In this document: piece after piece, positions 18,411 through 27,721 of the stretch
Layout of the letters: each line of letters opens with the position of its first letter
Position numbering within the stretch: the stretch's first letter is position 1
Source: PBB1 sp046154125
Lineage (GTDB): Bacteria > Pseudomonadota > Gammaproteobacteria > Burkholderiales > Burkholderiaceae_C
Reading direction: 5' to 3'
DNA: 42,772 bases
Assembly: GCA_046154125.1 (NCBI GenBank)
Contig: JBJXEJ010000192.1
Span: 1-42,772, forward strand
Translations under genes and position numbers: made by a program
Notes under the pieces: generated by a model
What the model was told of the DNA's origin: nothing
Database searches by the model: none
The model's input: only the letters and a program-made list of their open reading frames with translations

Positions 18411-20240
18411 TCAGACGTCGAATTGCAGCTTCGCCAGTCGTGCGTACAGACCGCCCGCCGCACTCAGTGTGGCGTGCGTGCCGCTCTCGACGATGCGACC
18501 CCCATCCATCACCACGATCCGGTCGGCGCGCTGGACGGTCGAGAGACGGTGCGCGATGACGAGCGTGGTGCGGTCCTTCATCGCCGATTCGAGCGCGGCC
18601 TGCACCATGCGTTCGCTTTCGGCGTCGAGTGCGCTGGTGGCCTCGTCGAGCAGCAGCAGCGGCGGGTTCTTGAGCATGGCCCGGGCGATGCTGATGCGCT
18701 GCCGCTGGCCGCCCGACACGCGCACGCCGCGCTCGCCGAGGAAGGTCTGGTAGCCGTCGGGCAGCGCGGTGATGAAGTCGTGCGCGAACGCGGCCGTCGC
18801 GGCGGCGATCACTTCCGTGTCGCTGGCTTCCGGGCGGCCATAGCGGATGTTTTCCATCGCATTGGCCGAGAAGATCACGCTGTCCTGCGGCACGATGCCG
18901 ATGCGTCCGCGCAGCGCGTCGAGCGCCAGCTCGCGCACCGGTACTCCGTCGATGCGCACCGTGCCTTCGGCCACGTCGTAGAAGCGCAGCAGCAACTGGA
19001 ACACCGTGCTCTTGCCGGCACCGCTCGGCCCGACCAGCGCGACGGTCTCGCCGGCGCTCACCTGCAGGCTGAAATCGGCGAGTGCGGCCTGTTTCGGCCG
19101 CGACGGGTAGCGGAAGGTCACTGCGTCCAGCGACAGCGAGGAGCCGCGCTGCACGGCCGGCAAGGCTCGTGGAACAGCCGGTGAATGGATGGGCGATTCG
19201 GTCGCCAGCAGTTCCATCAGGCGCTCTGTCGCACCGGCCGCGCGCAACAGGTCGCCGTAGACCTCGGCCAGCACCGCCACGCCACTGACCAGGATGATCA
19301 CGTAGACCACCGTCTGACCCAGGTGGCCGGCGGTGATGTCGCCGCGCACCACCGCCTGCGTGCCTTGATACAGGCCCCAGAGCAGCGCGCCGAAGGTCGC
19401 GGTGATGATGAAGCCGACCAGGATCGAGCGCATGCGCGTGCGGCTCACCGCGGTGGCGAAGGCGTTGGCAGTCGACCGGTCGAAGCGGTCGGCCTCGCGG
19501 GCTTCCTGGGTATAGCTCTGCACCACCGGAATCGCGTTCAGCACCTCGGCGGCGATGGCGCTCGAGTCGGCCACGCGGTCCTGGCTGGCGCGGCTGAGCT
19601 TGCGGATGCGACGCCCGAAGTAGACCGATGGCAGCACCACCAGCACCAGGATGCCCAGCACCTGCGCCATCACGACCGGGTTGGTGACGATCAGCATCGC
19701 CATTGCGCCGATGCACATCACCGCGTTGCGCAGGCCCATGCTCAGCGACGAGCCGACCACCGTCTGCACCAGCGTCGTGTCGGTGGTCAGGCGCGACAGC
19801 ACCTCGCCGGTCTGCGTGGTCTCGAAGAACTCGGGGCTCTGCTTGACCACGTGGGCGTAGACCGCATTGCGCAGGTCGGCGGTGACGCGCTCGCCGAGCC
19901 AGGTGACCATGTAGAAGCGCAGTGCCGAGAACAGCCCGAGCGCCGCGCCGACGCCGAACAGCGCGAAGAAGTGTTCGCGCAGCGCCATCACCCGCTGGCC
20001 CGGATCGGCCTCGACGATGCCCTGGTCGATCAGCGATTTCAGCGCCACCGGAAACACCAGTGTGCTGACCGCTGCCATCACCAGGAAAACCACCGCCCAC
20101 GCGATGCGTCCGCGATAGGGCCGCAGGAACGGCATGAGGCCGCTCAGCGAGCGGACGTTCTTGCCCGGCGGCGGGGCGGTTGCATGGCCGCGAGGCGTGG
20201 CGATGGCAGGGACTGCGGTGGCGGACGGATTCGAGGACAT
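18411..20240 (-). CDS. ABC exporter, fused membrane and ATPase domains (MsbA-like)
   Basis: This 609-residue half-transporter has an N-terminal type I exporter membrane domain (about residues 40-340; six hydrophobic helices) and a C-terminal ATPase with Walker A GPSGAGKST at about 403-411, signature VSGGQRQRISIARAM, Walker B with LLLLDEATSALD and a switch His in VIAHRLSTV. It would work as a homodimer. Similarity in layout to MsbA and to ABCB-type lipid or drug exporters is clear, but the substrate cannot be read from the sequence. The first 30 residues are Ala/Pro-rich and probably disordered. No partner gene adjoins it. Confidence 0.93.
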   Translation of the reverse strand: MSSNPSATAVPAIATPRGHATAPPPGKNVRSLSGLMPFLRPYRGRIAWAVVFLVMAAVSTLVFPVALKSLIDQGIVEADPGQRVMALREHFFALFGVGAALGLFSALRFYMVTWLGERVTADLRNAVYAHVVKQSPEFFETTQTGEVLSRLTTDTTLVQTVVGSSLSMGLRNAVMCIGAMAMLIVTNPVVMAQVLGILVLVVLPSVYFGRRIRKLSRASQDRVADSSAIAAEVLNAIPVVQSYTQEAREADRFDRSTANAFATAVSRTRMRSILVGFIITATFGALLWGLYQGTQAVVRGDITAGHLGQTVVYVIILVSGVAVLAEVYGDLLRAAGATERLMELLATESPIHSPAVPRALPAVQRGSSLSLDAVTFRYPSRPKQAALADFSLQVSAGETVALVGPSGAGKSTVFQLLLRFYDVAEGTVRIDGVPVRELALDALRGRIGIVPQDSVIFSANAMENIRYGRPEASDTEVIAAATAAFAHDFITALPDGYQTFLGERGVRVSGGQRQRISIARAMLKNPPLLLLDEATSALDAESERMVQAALESAMKDRTTLVIAHRLSTVQRADRIVVMDGGRIVESGTHATLSAAGGLYARLAKLQFDV

Positions 20241-20379
20241 CGGTCGAGTCTACCGATGGGGCCTGCCAGGAGCCGAACTCCTCTCCACAGGCGGTCAAGG
20301 GGTCTGCACGACGATCCGCCGGTTTCGGGCCCGGCCAGCGACGGCGCCGTGCCTGCCTGCCGTCTCGTCCCGCCCTGAT

Positions 20380-21579
20380 CTACAGCGACAGCCGGCCCGC
20401 GTAGCCCGTCATCTCCAGGTAGCCGCGCCCGACCCGGCGGCCTGCCTCGTCCTGCACTTCGCTCAGACCCTCCCAGTAGATCGATCCAGTGCTGGCGCGG
20501 CTGTCGAGTTCCTGCGCGTCGAGCAGCGCCTTCACGCGGAAGCGGCCGGACGGGGTGTCGACCGACCATTCGACCGGGTAGCGAGCCTGCGAGCTCGGAC
20601 TGATCCAGATTCGGCCCGGCATGAAGCGGACCTCGTCGGCTGCGAAGTTGCGGACCGCGCCGCCCACAGGCCGGAAGCTTCCGCCGGCGTGGACCGTGCT
20701 GCCGTCGGCCCCGCGCAGGCGGAATGCGGTCAGTGCGCCGCCATCATCGAGGTTCATGCCGATCCAGTCCCAGCCCACCGCTGCGGGGTCGAGCAGCGAG
20801 TCGCTCCATTCGTGGTCGAGCCAGGCGCTTCCGCGCACGGACTGGCGCGTTCCTTCGCGGGTCAACGTGCCGCTGACTGCGAGCTGAGGCTGGCTGTAGT
20901 AGTGGCTGGCCTGCAACGGTTGCGGTCCCTTGCGCGAGTAGCCCGCATCGCCCTGCAGCAGCAGAGGTTGGGTGGTGTCGAAACGCAGATCGAAGTCGAA
21001 GCCGGCGGTGTCGCTGCTCACCCGGGCGCGGTAGCGGCTGCCGCCGCCGTGCGCGAGCCGGGCGAAGCTCCAGTCGCGCAGCGACACCGCGGTGTCGCCG
21101 ACAGCCGCCTCGGCGATGCCGAATCCGGCGCGTGCGATGCGCTGGTCGTGCTGAAGACGGCCCCGTTTCAGGTCGGTGACGGCCGCATGCGCGAACACCA
21201 GTTGCCGCGCGGCAAAGCGGCTCGGGTGATCGGTGGCGACCTCCGTGCGCGAACGGAAGAAGGTGACCTGGAAACCGCAGGTGTCGGTCGAATCCAGCGG
21301 CTTTCCGCCGGATGCCGTTTCCACGTCGGGGCGCACCGATCCGGTCACGTACCACCACTCGACGCGTGTCTCGGGGTGCGAGCCGTGATCGGCCGGAAAC
21401 ACGAGCGGCCGAGGCCGTACGCCGCTGGATGCGGGGCCGGTGAGGCCAGTGGCCGACGAGCCGAGCCACATCGTCGGCAGCGCCGCGATGAATTGCAACA
21501 ACCTCCGTCGACGCGCCGGCGGGCGGACGATCGGTGTGTCAGGAAACGGCCCGTCACGAGAAATCACGCGAGCAAGCAT
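20380..21579 (-). CDS. AttH/CrtC-like exported protein (lipocalin-type hydrolase or hydratase family)
   Basis: This 399-residue protein resembles the AttH / carotenoid 1,2-hydratase group: a double lipocalin-like beta barrel with HPETRVEWWYVTGSV, GFQVTFFRSRTE, the central SYHYYSQP-like region (ASHYYSQPQL) and GSAWLDHEWSDSLLDP, then GWDWIGMNLDDGGALTAFRLR. A twin-arginine-like segment (RRRRLLQFIAALP) at about residues 23-35 suggests Tat export, consistent with a folded periplasmic protein. No carotenoid genes are nearby, so a carotenoid role is unlikely. The ATG at 21579 is preferred to longer frames. It diverges from the helicase gene with 68 bases between starts. Confidence 0.85.
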   Translation of the reverse strand: MLARVISRDGPFPDTPIVRPPARRRRLLQFIAALPTMWLGSSATGLTGPASSGVRPRPLVFPADHGSHPETRVEWWYVTGSVRPDVETASGGKPLDSTDTCGFQVTFFRSRTEVATDHPSRFAARQLVFAHAAVTDLKRGRLQHDQRIARAGFGIAEAAVGDTAVSLRDWSFARLAHGGGSRYRARVSSDTAGFDFDLRFDTTQPLLLQGDAGYSRKGPQPLQASHYYSQPQLAVSGTLTREGTRQSVRGSAWLDHEWSDSLLDPAAVGWDWIGMNLDDGGALTAFRLRGADGSTVHAGGSFRPVGGAVRNFAADEVRFMPGRIWISPSSQARYPVEWSVDTPSGRFRVKALLDAQELDSRASTGSIYWEGLSEVQDEAGRRVGRGYLEMTGYAGRLSL

Positions 21580-21647
21580 CGCACAGCCGCCTTCCGGGCC
21601 CGGGCCTGACCGACAATGCCCGGTTGCCCTTCCCACTGCGCTGTCCG

Positions 21648-24600
21648 ATGCCCGAGTTCTCACTGCCTGCCGACTTCGACCTCAGCGATCACTTCGATCA
21701 CCCGACCCTGATGCGAGCCATCGGGATGAAACCCTCGCAGGCGCTGCTGTCGGAGCACGAGGACGGCGGTCGGTTGCACACCCGTTTGCGTGGGAGCGGC
21801 ACCGAGATCTACGAGCAGACGATCAGTTTCTTCGTCGATCCGAAGACCGGCCTGCACCTGCGAGGTCTGTGCACCTGCCCGGTGGGGTTCAACTGCAAGC
21901 ACGTGGCGGCAGCGCTGATGGCGCACGAGGCCGCGCTGGCGCTCGCGAGGCGCCTCGGGGTGAGCCCTGGCGATGCGGGCTCGGCAGATTCACCGGTCAC
22001 CGCGTCGTTCGTGTCTGCCGGGTTGCCTGCGGTGGCACGCCCGGGCCGGACCGATGTGGCAGGTGACGGACGCACGACTGCTGCATCGACAGCTTTGCCC
22101 CACGCGCTGGAAACCTGGCTCGGCAGCCTCGGCGGCTTGAGGGGTGGGGCCGACAGCCGGGTGAGTGAAGACCGTCCGGCGGCGGCCGAGTCGACCGGAG
22201 CTTCGAACAAGCGGTTGATGTACGTGTTGTGCAGCGCCGAAGCCCGGTTGTCGCTCAAGTTGCATCTGGGCAGCGCGCGGCGCAACGGCGAGATCAGCCG
22301 GCATCACCCGCATGCGCCGGGTGTCGCCGATATGCTGCGATCCAAACCTTCGTATGTCGGGCCGGCCGACGAGACGCTGCTGGCGGCGCTGCTCCCCTTC
22401 ACACTGAATCGCGTCGGCGGTCAGGTGCCGCTGCGCGGCCGCACCGCGGCCGCCACGCTTCAGCAACTGGTGCGTGCCGGTGGCTGCTGGTTCGTCGGTG
22501 CGGAAGACGCGCTCCCTGACACGCCGCCCGGCCCTGCGCTCACCTGGGTCGACGAACCGCTGGAACTGCGCCTGCGCTGGCGCACCGACGAGAACGGGCA
22601 CTGGCTCACGCGCTGGGAACCGGAGCGCCCCACGGATGATGAACTGGCGGTGGGCGACCCGCCACTGGCCGTCGATGCGCTGGTGCTGCTGCCCGAGCCG
22701 CATGCGTTCGTGCGCGATGCCCGCGGCCGCCCCAGCGTGCGGCCGGCCGACGTGTCCGCCTGCGGCCTGACACCGGCGACGATCCGCTGGCTGGCTGGCA
22801 TGCCGGCGGTGCCGAACCACGCCTTGCCGTCGCTGGTGAACCGGTTGCGCGCGCTCGGTCTGGCACACCAGGTAGTGCTGCCGCTGCCCGACGAACATGC
22901 GCAGCCCTTGCAGGAGCTCGGAGAGCTGCCGCTGCAACCCGTGCTGCGGCTGCTCACCTGCCCCAACGTGCCGTCAGAGACCTGGCTCGAGGGTCACCAG
23001 CGTCCGCCGCCAGCGGGCCAGCCGCTGCGCCAGGCCGCACTGCAGCTGTTGCTGCGCTATGAACTCGCGACCCCCGGTGAAGTGCGGCGTGGCGCGTCGT
23101 CGGTCGATTTCAATTTCCCGGCCGGTGCGTCGGATGTGGCCTTCATCGAGCAACCCGATCCGGCGCGGCCGGGCCAGACCCGGCTGGTGAGATTCCGCCG
23201 CAACGCGCAGGCCGAGGCGCAGGCCACGCAGCGACTGTTCGAGCAGCTCGAGCTGCGACCCTGGAGCCGCGTGGCGGCCTTTGCGCTCGACCGCATGGCG
23301 GCGCTGAAAGCGGGCCGGCTGCAGGCGTCGGCGCTGCCCCCGGCGCTCGAGGACGGGCTGCTGATGCTGGTGCCGACTGCGCGCGATCGCTGGCCCACGC
23401 TGCTCAGTCTGCACGTTCCTGCCCTGCAGGCCGACGGCTGGCGAATCGAGCGGTCCGAGGATTTTCCGTTCGAGGTCTACGAAGCCGACGATTTCGAGAT
23501 GAGCCTCGATGAGGCGACCGAGGGGGGCACCGACTGGTTCCGCATCGGGCTGAAGGTCAGCGTCGGCGGCACCCCGGTCGATCTGGTGCCACTGCTGGTC
23601 GGGCTGGTGCAGGCGGGCTGGCTGAAGCTGGAAGCGTCGCTGCGCGAACCCGATGGCGAGGTGCTTCTTCCGTGGCCGGATGACACCGTGCCGGCAGCCG
23701 TGGGTGCACACCATGCCCCGGGGCTGCGCCGCGAGCGGCTGCTGCGCCTGCCGGTCGCACGGATCGCGCCGCTGGTGGCGTGGCTGCGCGGGGTCTTCAA
23801 CACCACCGGGTTCAGTGCGGGCGACGCCAAGGTCTCGCGCTTCGAACTGGGCGCGATCGAGACCCTGTCCGCCGGGCTGGCGTTGCGCGCACCTCCGGTC
23901 CTTGACCAGTTGCTCGACCAGCTTCGCCTGCTTCGAACCGGAGAGGGCCTGCCAGCGGTGGCCGTTTCACCACACGTGCAGGCGCAATTGCGGCCCTATC
24001 AGCTCGACGGTCTGGCCTGGATGGACTTCCTGCGCCGTGCCGGATTCGGCGGCGTGCTGGCCGACGACATGGGCCTGGGCAAGACCTTGCAGACGCTGGC
24101 GCTGTTGCAGGCCGAGCTCGACGCAGGGCGGCTCGACCGACCCAGCCTGGTGGTGGTGCCGACCAGCCTGCTTGAAAACTGGCAGGCCGAGGCCACGCGC
24201 TTCACGCCACAGCTGCGCATGCTGGTGCTGCACGGCAAGCAGCGCTCACAGCAGTTCAAGGACATCGCCAACGCCCATGTGGTCGTGACGAGCTACCCGC
24301 TGGCGGTGCGCGACATGGCGCAACTCTCCGGCCGCGCGTGGCACTACCTCGTGCTCGACGAGGCGCAACGGATCAAGAACAGTCGAAGCCTCGCGACGCT
24401 GGCGCTGAAAGGGCTGCACGCGCGCCATCGGCTGTGCCTGTCGGGCACGCCGCTCGAGAACCACCTGGGCGAGCTGTGGAGCCTGATGGATTTCGTCAGC
24501 CCGGGTCTGCTCGGCAACGAGGCGCAGTTCCGCGAGCATTACCGCAACCCGATCGAGAAGCGGCAGGAATCGCTGCAGGCCGAGCATCTGGCGCGCCGTG

Positions 24601-25475
24601 TGCGGCCCTTCATCCTGCGACGCACGAAGCTGCAGGTAGCACAGGACCTGCCTGAAAAGACCGAGACGCTGCTGCGAGTCGAGCTCGACGGCACGCAACG
24701 CGATCTGTACGAGACCGTGCGTGCGACGATGGACAGCAAGCTGCGCGAGGCGATCGCCCGGCAGGGCCTCGCGCGCAGTCAGATCGTGGTGCTGGATGCG
24801 CTGCTGAAGTTGCGTCAGGTGTGCTGTGATCCGCGACTTCTGAAGCTGCGCGCTGCGTCGACCGAAGACGACGATGCGGTCCCCGTCGCGGAAGGCGACG
24901 GATCGGGCGTGGTGCAGGCAGAAAGGCCGGTGCATCGCCACGCGACGTCGACCGCGCCCTCGGCCAAGCTCGAACTGCTGCGCGATCTGCTCCCGACGCT
25001 GGTCGAGGACGGACGGCGCATCCTGGTGTTTTCGCAGTTCACCGAGATGCTGGCGCTGATCGAGACGGAACTGACCCGCTTGAATCTGGCCTACATCAAG
25101 CTCACCGGCGTCACGGTGAACCGGGGCGAGGTGGTGCGGTCATTCCAGGAGGGCAACACGCCGATCTTCCTGATCAGCCTGAAGGCAGGCGGTGTCGGCC
25201 TCAACCTGACGGCTGCCGACACGGTGATCCTTTACGACCCGTGGTGGAACCCGGCTGTCGAGCAGCAGGCCATCGACCGCGCCTACCGCATCGGGCAGGG
25301 CAAGCCGGTGTTCGTCTACAAGCTGGTCGCCAGCGGGACGGTCGAGGAGAAGATGCTCGAACTGCAGGCCCGCAAGGCGGGGCTCGCGGATTCATTGCTG
25401 TCAGGCGTGGCTGGAACCGCCGCGCTGACGGCGCAGGACTTCGACGAATTGTTCAAGCCGCTCGGGGCGGGGTAG
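21648..25475 (+). CDS. SWIM zinc-finger and SNF2-type helicase-like ATPase
   Basis: This 1275-residue protein has an N-terminal SWIM zinc finger (CTCPVGFNCKH, about residues 77-87), a long middle part without recognised motifs, and a C-terminal SNF2 ATPase: motif I LADDMGLGKTLQTL, motif II DEAQRIKN (DEAQ form), motif III LSGTPLENHLGELWSLMDF, and motifs V-VI with GGVGLNLTAADTVILYDPWWNP and EQQAIDRAYRIGQ. Such proteins (HepA/RapA-like DEAD-box relatives) are DNA-translocating ATPases; in bacteria their task is largely unknown, with suggestions of DNA repair or transcription recycling. It stands alone with its own start at the ATG at 21648. Confidence 0.94.
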   Translation: MPEFSLPADFDLSDHFDHPTLMRAIGMKPSQALLSEHEDGGRLHTRLRGSGTEIYEQTISFFVDPKTGLHLRGLCTCPVGFNCKHVAAALMAHEAALALARRLGVSPGDAGSADSPVTASFVSAGLPAVARPGRTDVAGDGRTTAASTALPHALETWLGSLGGLRGGADSRVSEDRPAAAESTGASNKRLMYVLCSAEARLSLKLHLGSARRNGEISRHHPHAPGVADMLRSKPSYVGPADETLLAALLPFTLNRVGGQVPLRGRTAAATLQQLVRAGGCWFVGAEDALPDTPPGPALTWVDEPLELRLRWRTDENGHWLTRWEPERPTDDELAVGDPPLAVDALVLLPEPHAFVRDARGRPSVRPADVSACGLTPATIRWLAGMPAVPNHALPSLVNRLRALGLAHQVVLPLPDEHAQPLQELGELPLQPVLRLLTCPNVPSETWLEGHQRPPPAGQPLRQAALQLLLRYELATPGEVRRGASSVDFNFPAGASDVAFIEQPDPARPGQTRLVRFRRNAQAEAQATQRLFEQLELRPWSRVAAFALDRMAALKAGRLQASALPPALEDGLLMLVPTARDRWPTLLSLHVPALQADGWRIERSEDFPFEVYEADDFEMSLDEATEGGTDWFRIGLKVSVGGTPVDLVPLLVGLVQAGWLKLEASLREPDGEVLLPWPDDTVPAAVGAHHAPGLRRERLLRLPVARIAPLVAWLRGVFNTTGFSAGDAKVSRFELGAIETLSAGLALRAPPVLDQLLDQLRLLRTGEGLPAVAVSPHVQAQLRPYQLDGLAWMDFLRRAGFGGVLADDMGLGKTLQTLALLQAELDAGRLDRPSLVVVPTSLLENWQAEATRFTPQLRMLVLHGKQRSQQFKDIANAHVVVTSYPLAVRDMAQLSGRAWHYLVLDEAQRIKNSRSLATLALKGLHARHRLCLSGTPLENHLGELWSLMDFVSPGLLGNEAQFREHYRNPIEKRQESLQAEHLARRVRPFILRRTKLQVAQDLPEKTETLLRVELDGTQRDLYETVRATMDSKLREAIARQGLARSQIVVLDALLKLRQVCCDPRLLKLRAASTEDDDAVPVAEGDGSGVVQAERPVHRHATSTAPSAKLELLRDLLPTLVEDGRRILVFSQFTEMLALIETELTRLNLAYIKLTGVTVNRGEVVRSFQEGNTPIFLISLKAGGVGLNLTAADTVILYDPWWNPAVEQQAIDRAYRIGQGKPVFVYKLVASGTVEEKMLELQARKAGLADSLLSGVAGTAALTAQDFDELFKPLGAG

Positions 25476-25481
25476 GGCGCG

Positions 25482-25712
25482 TTACTTCCTGGTCGTCACT
25501 CGGTTTCCGATGACGCCGCCAACCATCGCACCGCCCACCGTTCCGATGGTGCTGCCACCAGTCAGCACCGCTCCCGCGACGCCGCCGATGCCGGCTCCCA
25601 CGGCGGTGTTTTGCTCCCGGTGGCTGAGGTGACCGCAGCCAGTGACTGACAGCGCGAAAAGAAGTGCGACGACCGAAAAATATCGGCGTGAAGTTTCCGT
25701 GGGTTTGTGCAT
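25482..25712 (-). CDS. Small glycine-zipper lipoprotein (copy 1)
   Basis: This 76-residue protein has a signal peptide ending at a lipobox with Cys26 (SVTGC) and a mature part that is mostly a glycine zipper (NTAVGAGIGGVAGAVLTGG, then TIGTVGGAMVGGVIGN). It looks like the OsmB/SlyB-type small lipoproteins, which associate with the outer membrane under stress. It is very similar to the next gene (25870-26103), both in protein and in DNA, so the two arose by tandem duplication. The start at 25712 is chosen because a longer frame adds a few residues before the signal peptide. Confidence 0.8.
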   Translation of the reverse strand: MHKPTETSRRYFSVVALLFALSVTGCGHLSHREQNTAVGAGIGGVAGAVLTGGSTIGTVGGAMVGGVIGNRVTTRK

Positions 25713-25869
25713 GAGAGATCGGGTTGTCCGTGGCAATGACCGTCACTGATGCGGTCAGCGGGTGATGATGCCCGTCGCCACCCTCACCCCCGCTACCGGT
25801 GTCGTAAGACTGGTAAGCAGGTGATGCAATCGGAAGGGCTGACCCGCAGGTTCAACCCTCCTGGCTGCC

Positions 25870-26103
25870 TCACTTCTTCTTCGGATCGACCTGATTGCCG
25901 ATGACGCCGCCGATGACGGCGCCGCCCACCGTGCCGACCGTGCTGCCACCGGTCAACACCGCACCTGCGACGCCGCCGACGCCTGCGCCGATGGCCGTGT
26001 TCTCGTCTCGGTGGCTCATGCTGCCGCAGCCGGTCGCCAGCAAGGCGGTCAGCAGGGCGGTGGACATCACGGCGTAGCGTGAGGAGGCAAGGGGATTGTT
26101 CAT
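25870..26103 (-). CDS. Small glycine-zipper lipoprotein (copy 2)
   Basis: This 77-residue paralogue of the gene at 25482-25712 has Cys26 in its lipobox (LATGC), SHRDENTAIGAGVGGVAGAV and TVGTVGGAVIGGVIGN, and a charged tail (DPKKK). A GGAG lies 6 bases before the ATG at 26103; another ATG lies two codons upstream but the GGAG would then touch it. Both copies are transcribed in the same direction with 157 bases between them, which contain no other gene that I can support. Role: probably envelope stress or membrane insertion; this is family-level inference. Confidence 0.82.
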   Translation of the reverse strand: MNNPLASSRYAVMSTALLTALLATGCGSMSHRDENTAIGAGVGGVAGAVLTGGSTVGTVGGAVIGGVIGNQVDPKKK

Positions 26104-26257
26104 GTGCATCTCCGGAATCGGGGCCAGGGATCGGCCCTCGGTATCCAAGGATGAGCGTCGGGAACCGCCGGCACCATCGTCACAAGGCGCGTCTCGTTGT
26201 GGGCGACGGACTACGTCGGTTCGGCCCGACCGGTGGCCCATGCCCGCCACGAAAAAC

Positions 26258-26989
26258 TCAGGGGGTTGCATCGAGACCGGCGGTTTCAACCTGCGCCGGG
26301 TCGGATCTGGCCGCGTCGATCGCGCACAGCGCGGCGAGCCGCTGGCGGGTTCCGGGGTGGGTGGCGCTGTCGCGATGAAAGCCGAAGCGTGAAAGTGCCG
26401 ACACGGCGTGCGCGTCCGCAAAACCCATTTCACGCAGCGTGCGCAAGGCGAACGCGTCCGCAGCGAACTCCTGCCGACGCGCCATCGCAGACGCTGCTCG
26501 GCCCAGGGCATCGGAAACGGCATCCGTCTTCGCCTGGGTCACCTTCCCGGGGATGTACTGCTGATAGAGATCGCCCATCTGCGACCAGTGTCCCAGGACC
26601 ACATGCCCGAGTTCGTGCGCGAGGATGAACAACCGCTCACCCTCGGGCAGGACCGCCAGGGCTTCGTTGGCCACGACGACACCACCATGCACCGTTTCGG
26701 CCACCGTATCGCCGCTGATGATCCGCAACTCGACCTGCTGATGGATTTCCAGTGTGCGCAGCAGCCGCTGCAGGCTGAGCTGAACCACCACGGCATTCGG
26801 TGTGCCGCGCTCCGCAGATGGCAGGCTGTCGAGGCGGGCCTGCTGGGACCGGTGCAGCACCAGGGTGATCCCCGATTCGGAGATGGATTCGCGACGACGT
26901 GTCATGTCGGGGCTGCGATCCCCCGCATGGGCCTCGCGAGCGGGCCAGCCCAGGGTCGACACCAAGAGTAGCCAGAGCATCCAACGCAT
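26258..26989 (-). CDS. M48-family metalloprotease, exported
   Basis: This 243-residue protein has a Sec signal peptide (MRWMLWLLLVSTLGWPAREAHA, cleaved near residue 22), and a zinc-protease core with HELGH at H125-H129 (zinc ligands H125 and H129, catalytic E126) and a third-ligand region with RRQEFAADAFAL. It lacks the TPR repeats of BepA-like enzymes and the long membrane helices of HtpX, so it is a small soluble periplasmic form. Members of the family help outer-membrane quality control. The ATG at 26989 follows a G-rich ribosome-binding site. Its promoter probably lies at 27000-27076. Confidence 0.88.
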   Translation of the reverse strand: MRWMLWLLLVSTLGWPAREAHAGDRSPDMTRRRESISESGITLVLHRSQQARLDSLPSAERGTPNAVVVQLSLQRLLRTLEIHQQVELRIISGDTVAETVHGGVVVANEALAVLPEGERLFILAHELGHVVLGHWSQMGDLYQQYIPGKVTQAKTDAVSDALGRAASAMARRQEFAADAFALRTLREMGFADAHAVSALSRFGFHRDSATHPGTRQRLAALCAIDAARSDPAQVETAGLDATP

Positions 26990-27038
26990 GCTGCACCCCC
27001 TTCTTCGGACCAACGCGCGGGTCGGTCACGAGCGGAGC

Positions 27039-27053
27039 CATGCAACCTGCATG
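27039..27053. promoter_or_regulatory. Small palindrome upstream of the M48 protease gene
   Basis: CATGCA at 27039-27044 and TGCATG at 27048-27053 form an exact inverted repeat with a 3-base spacer. It lies about 50 bases before the protease start codon, next to an AT-rich segment (about 27054-27076) which is unusual for this DNA and may hold the promoter. Function is unknown. Confidence 0.25.
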
Positions 27054-27076
27054 CCAGATTAAGGGTTAATACTTAT

Positions 27077-27721
27077 TCACCCGGGTTCGCCACCCAATTC
27101 TCTCGATGGGCCGGAAGTTGACGCCGATGCGGCTGCGTCCTGGCGGCAAGCGGCGACCAGGGCCTGCCAGCCTGCCATGCCCAGGGACTCCATCGTCTCG
27201 ATGTTGGCCTCATAGATTGCCTCGGCCTCCGGAAAGGCCTGAACCGCGCGGTCGATGCTCTCCTCGCGAAGCAGGTGCAGCGTGGGGTAGGGCGATCGGT
27301 TGGTGGCATTGGTCACGTCTTCCGGCTCGGTGCCCGCGAACTGGTAAGCCGGGTGGAAGCTGGCAAGCTGCAGCACGCCGTCGCAGCCGAGCTCGCCCAG
27401 CGCCGCTTCGGCGATGTCCAGGAAATCGTTGTAGTCACCGAAATCCGTCAGCACCTTCGGATGCACCAGCAGCGTGGTCTCGCAATGCGTCGGGTCGGTG
27501 TCGAGCAGGCGCTGCGCTTCGACGCACAGCACCTGCAGCAGCATCCCAGAGTCGGTTGCATCGCTGACCACGCAGCGGATCTGGCCCTTGACCCGCACCG
27601 CGCGTGCGAACGGGCACAGGTTCAGCCCGATGACGGCCCGGTCGACCCAGGCCAGGGTCTCGGCCGCCGCCGCCGAGGCGTCAGGGCTTGCCGCCACCGG
27701 CGATGGCGCTGGCCACTGCAT
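27077..27721 (-). CDS. DUF1415 family protein
   Basis: This 214-residue protein belongs to the DUF1415 family, widely found in proteobacteria with no established function. Recognisable points are the start of the domain LAWVDRAVIGLNLCPFAR, the HPKVLTDFGDYNDFLDIAE segment, and the FHPAYQFAGTEPEDVTNATN to PYPTLHLLREES run, which holds conserved His, Asn and acidic residues that suggest an enzyme. The likely start (ATG at 27721) lies 41 bases inside the upstream gene in another frame; a GTG at 27697 is an alternative. The coupling with the gene at 27681-28067 suggests one transcript. The last codons lie in an AT-rich end. Confidence 0.85.
   Translation of the reverse strand: MQWPAPSPVAASPDASAAAAETLAWVDRAVIGLNLCPFARAVRVKGQIRCVVSDATDSGMLLQVLCVEAQRLLDTDPTHCETTLLVHPKVLTDFGDYNDFLDIAEAALGELGCDGVLQLASFHPAYQFAGTEPEDVTNATNRSPYPTLHLLREESIDRAVQAFPEAEAIYEANIETMESLGMAGWQALVAACRQDAAASASTSGPSRELGGEPG

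Noticed and set aside
20380..21579. Carotenoid biosynthesis gene crtC
   Set aside because: The protein resembles CrtC/AttH but there are no other carotenoid genes nearby and it seems to carry an export signal, so only the broad family is assigned.
25755..25949. Further small gene between the two glycine-zipper lipoproteins
   Set aside because: It is a frame-shifted reading of copy 2 plus the gap, without signal peptide or ribosome-binding site.
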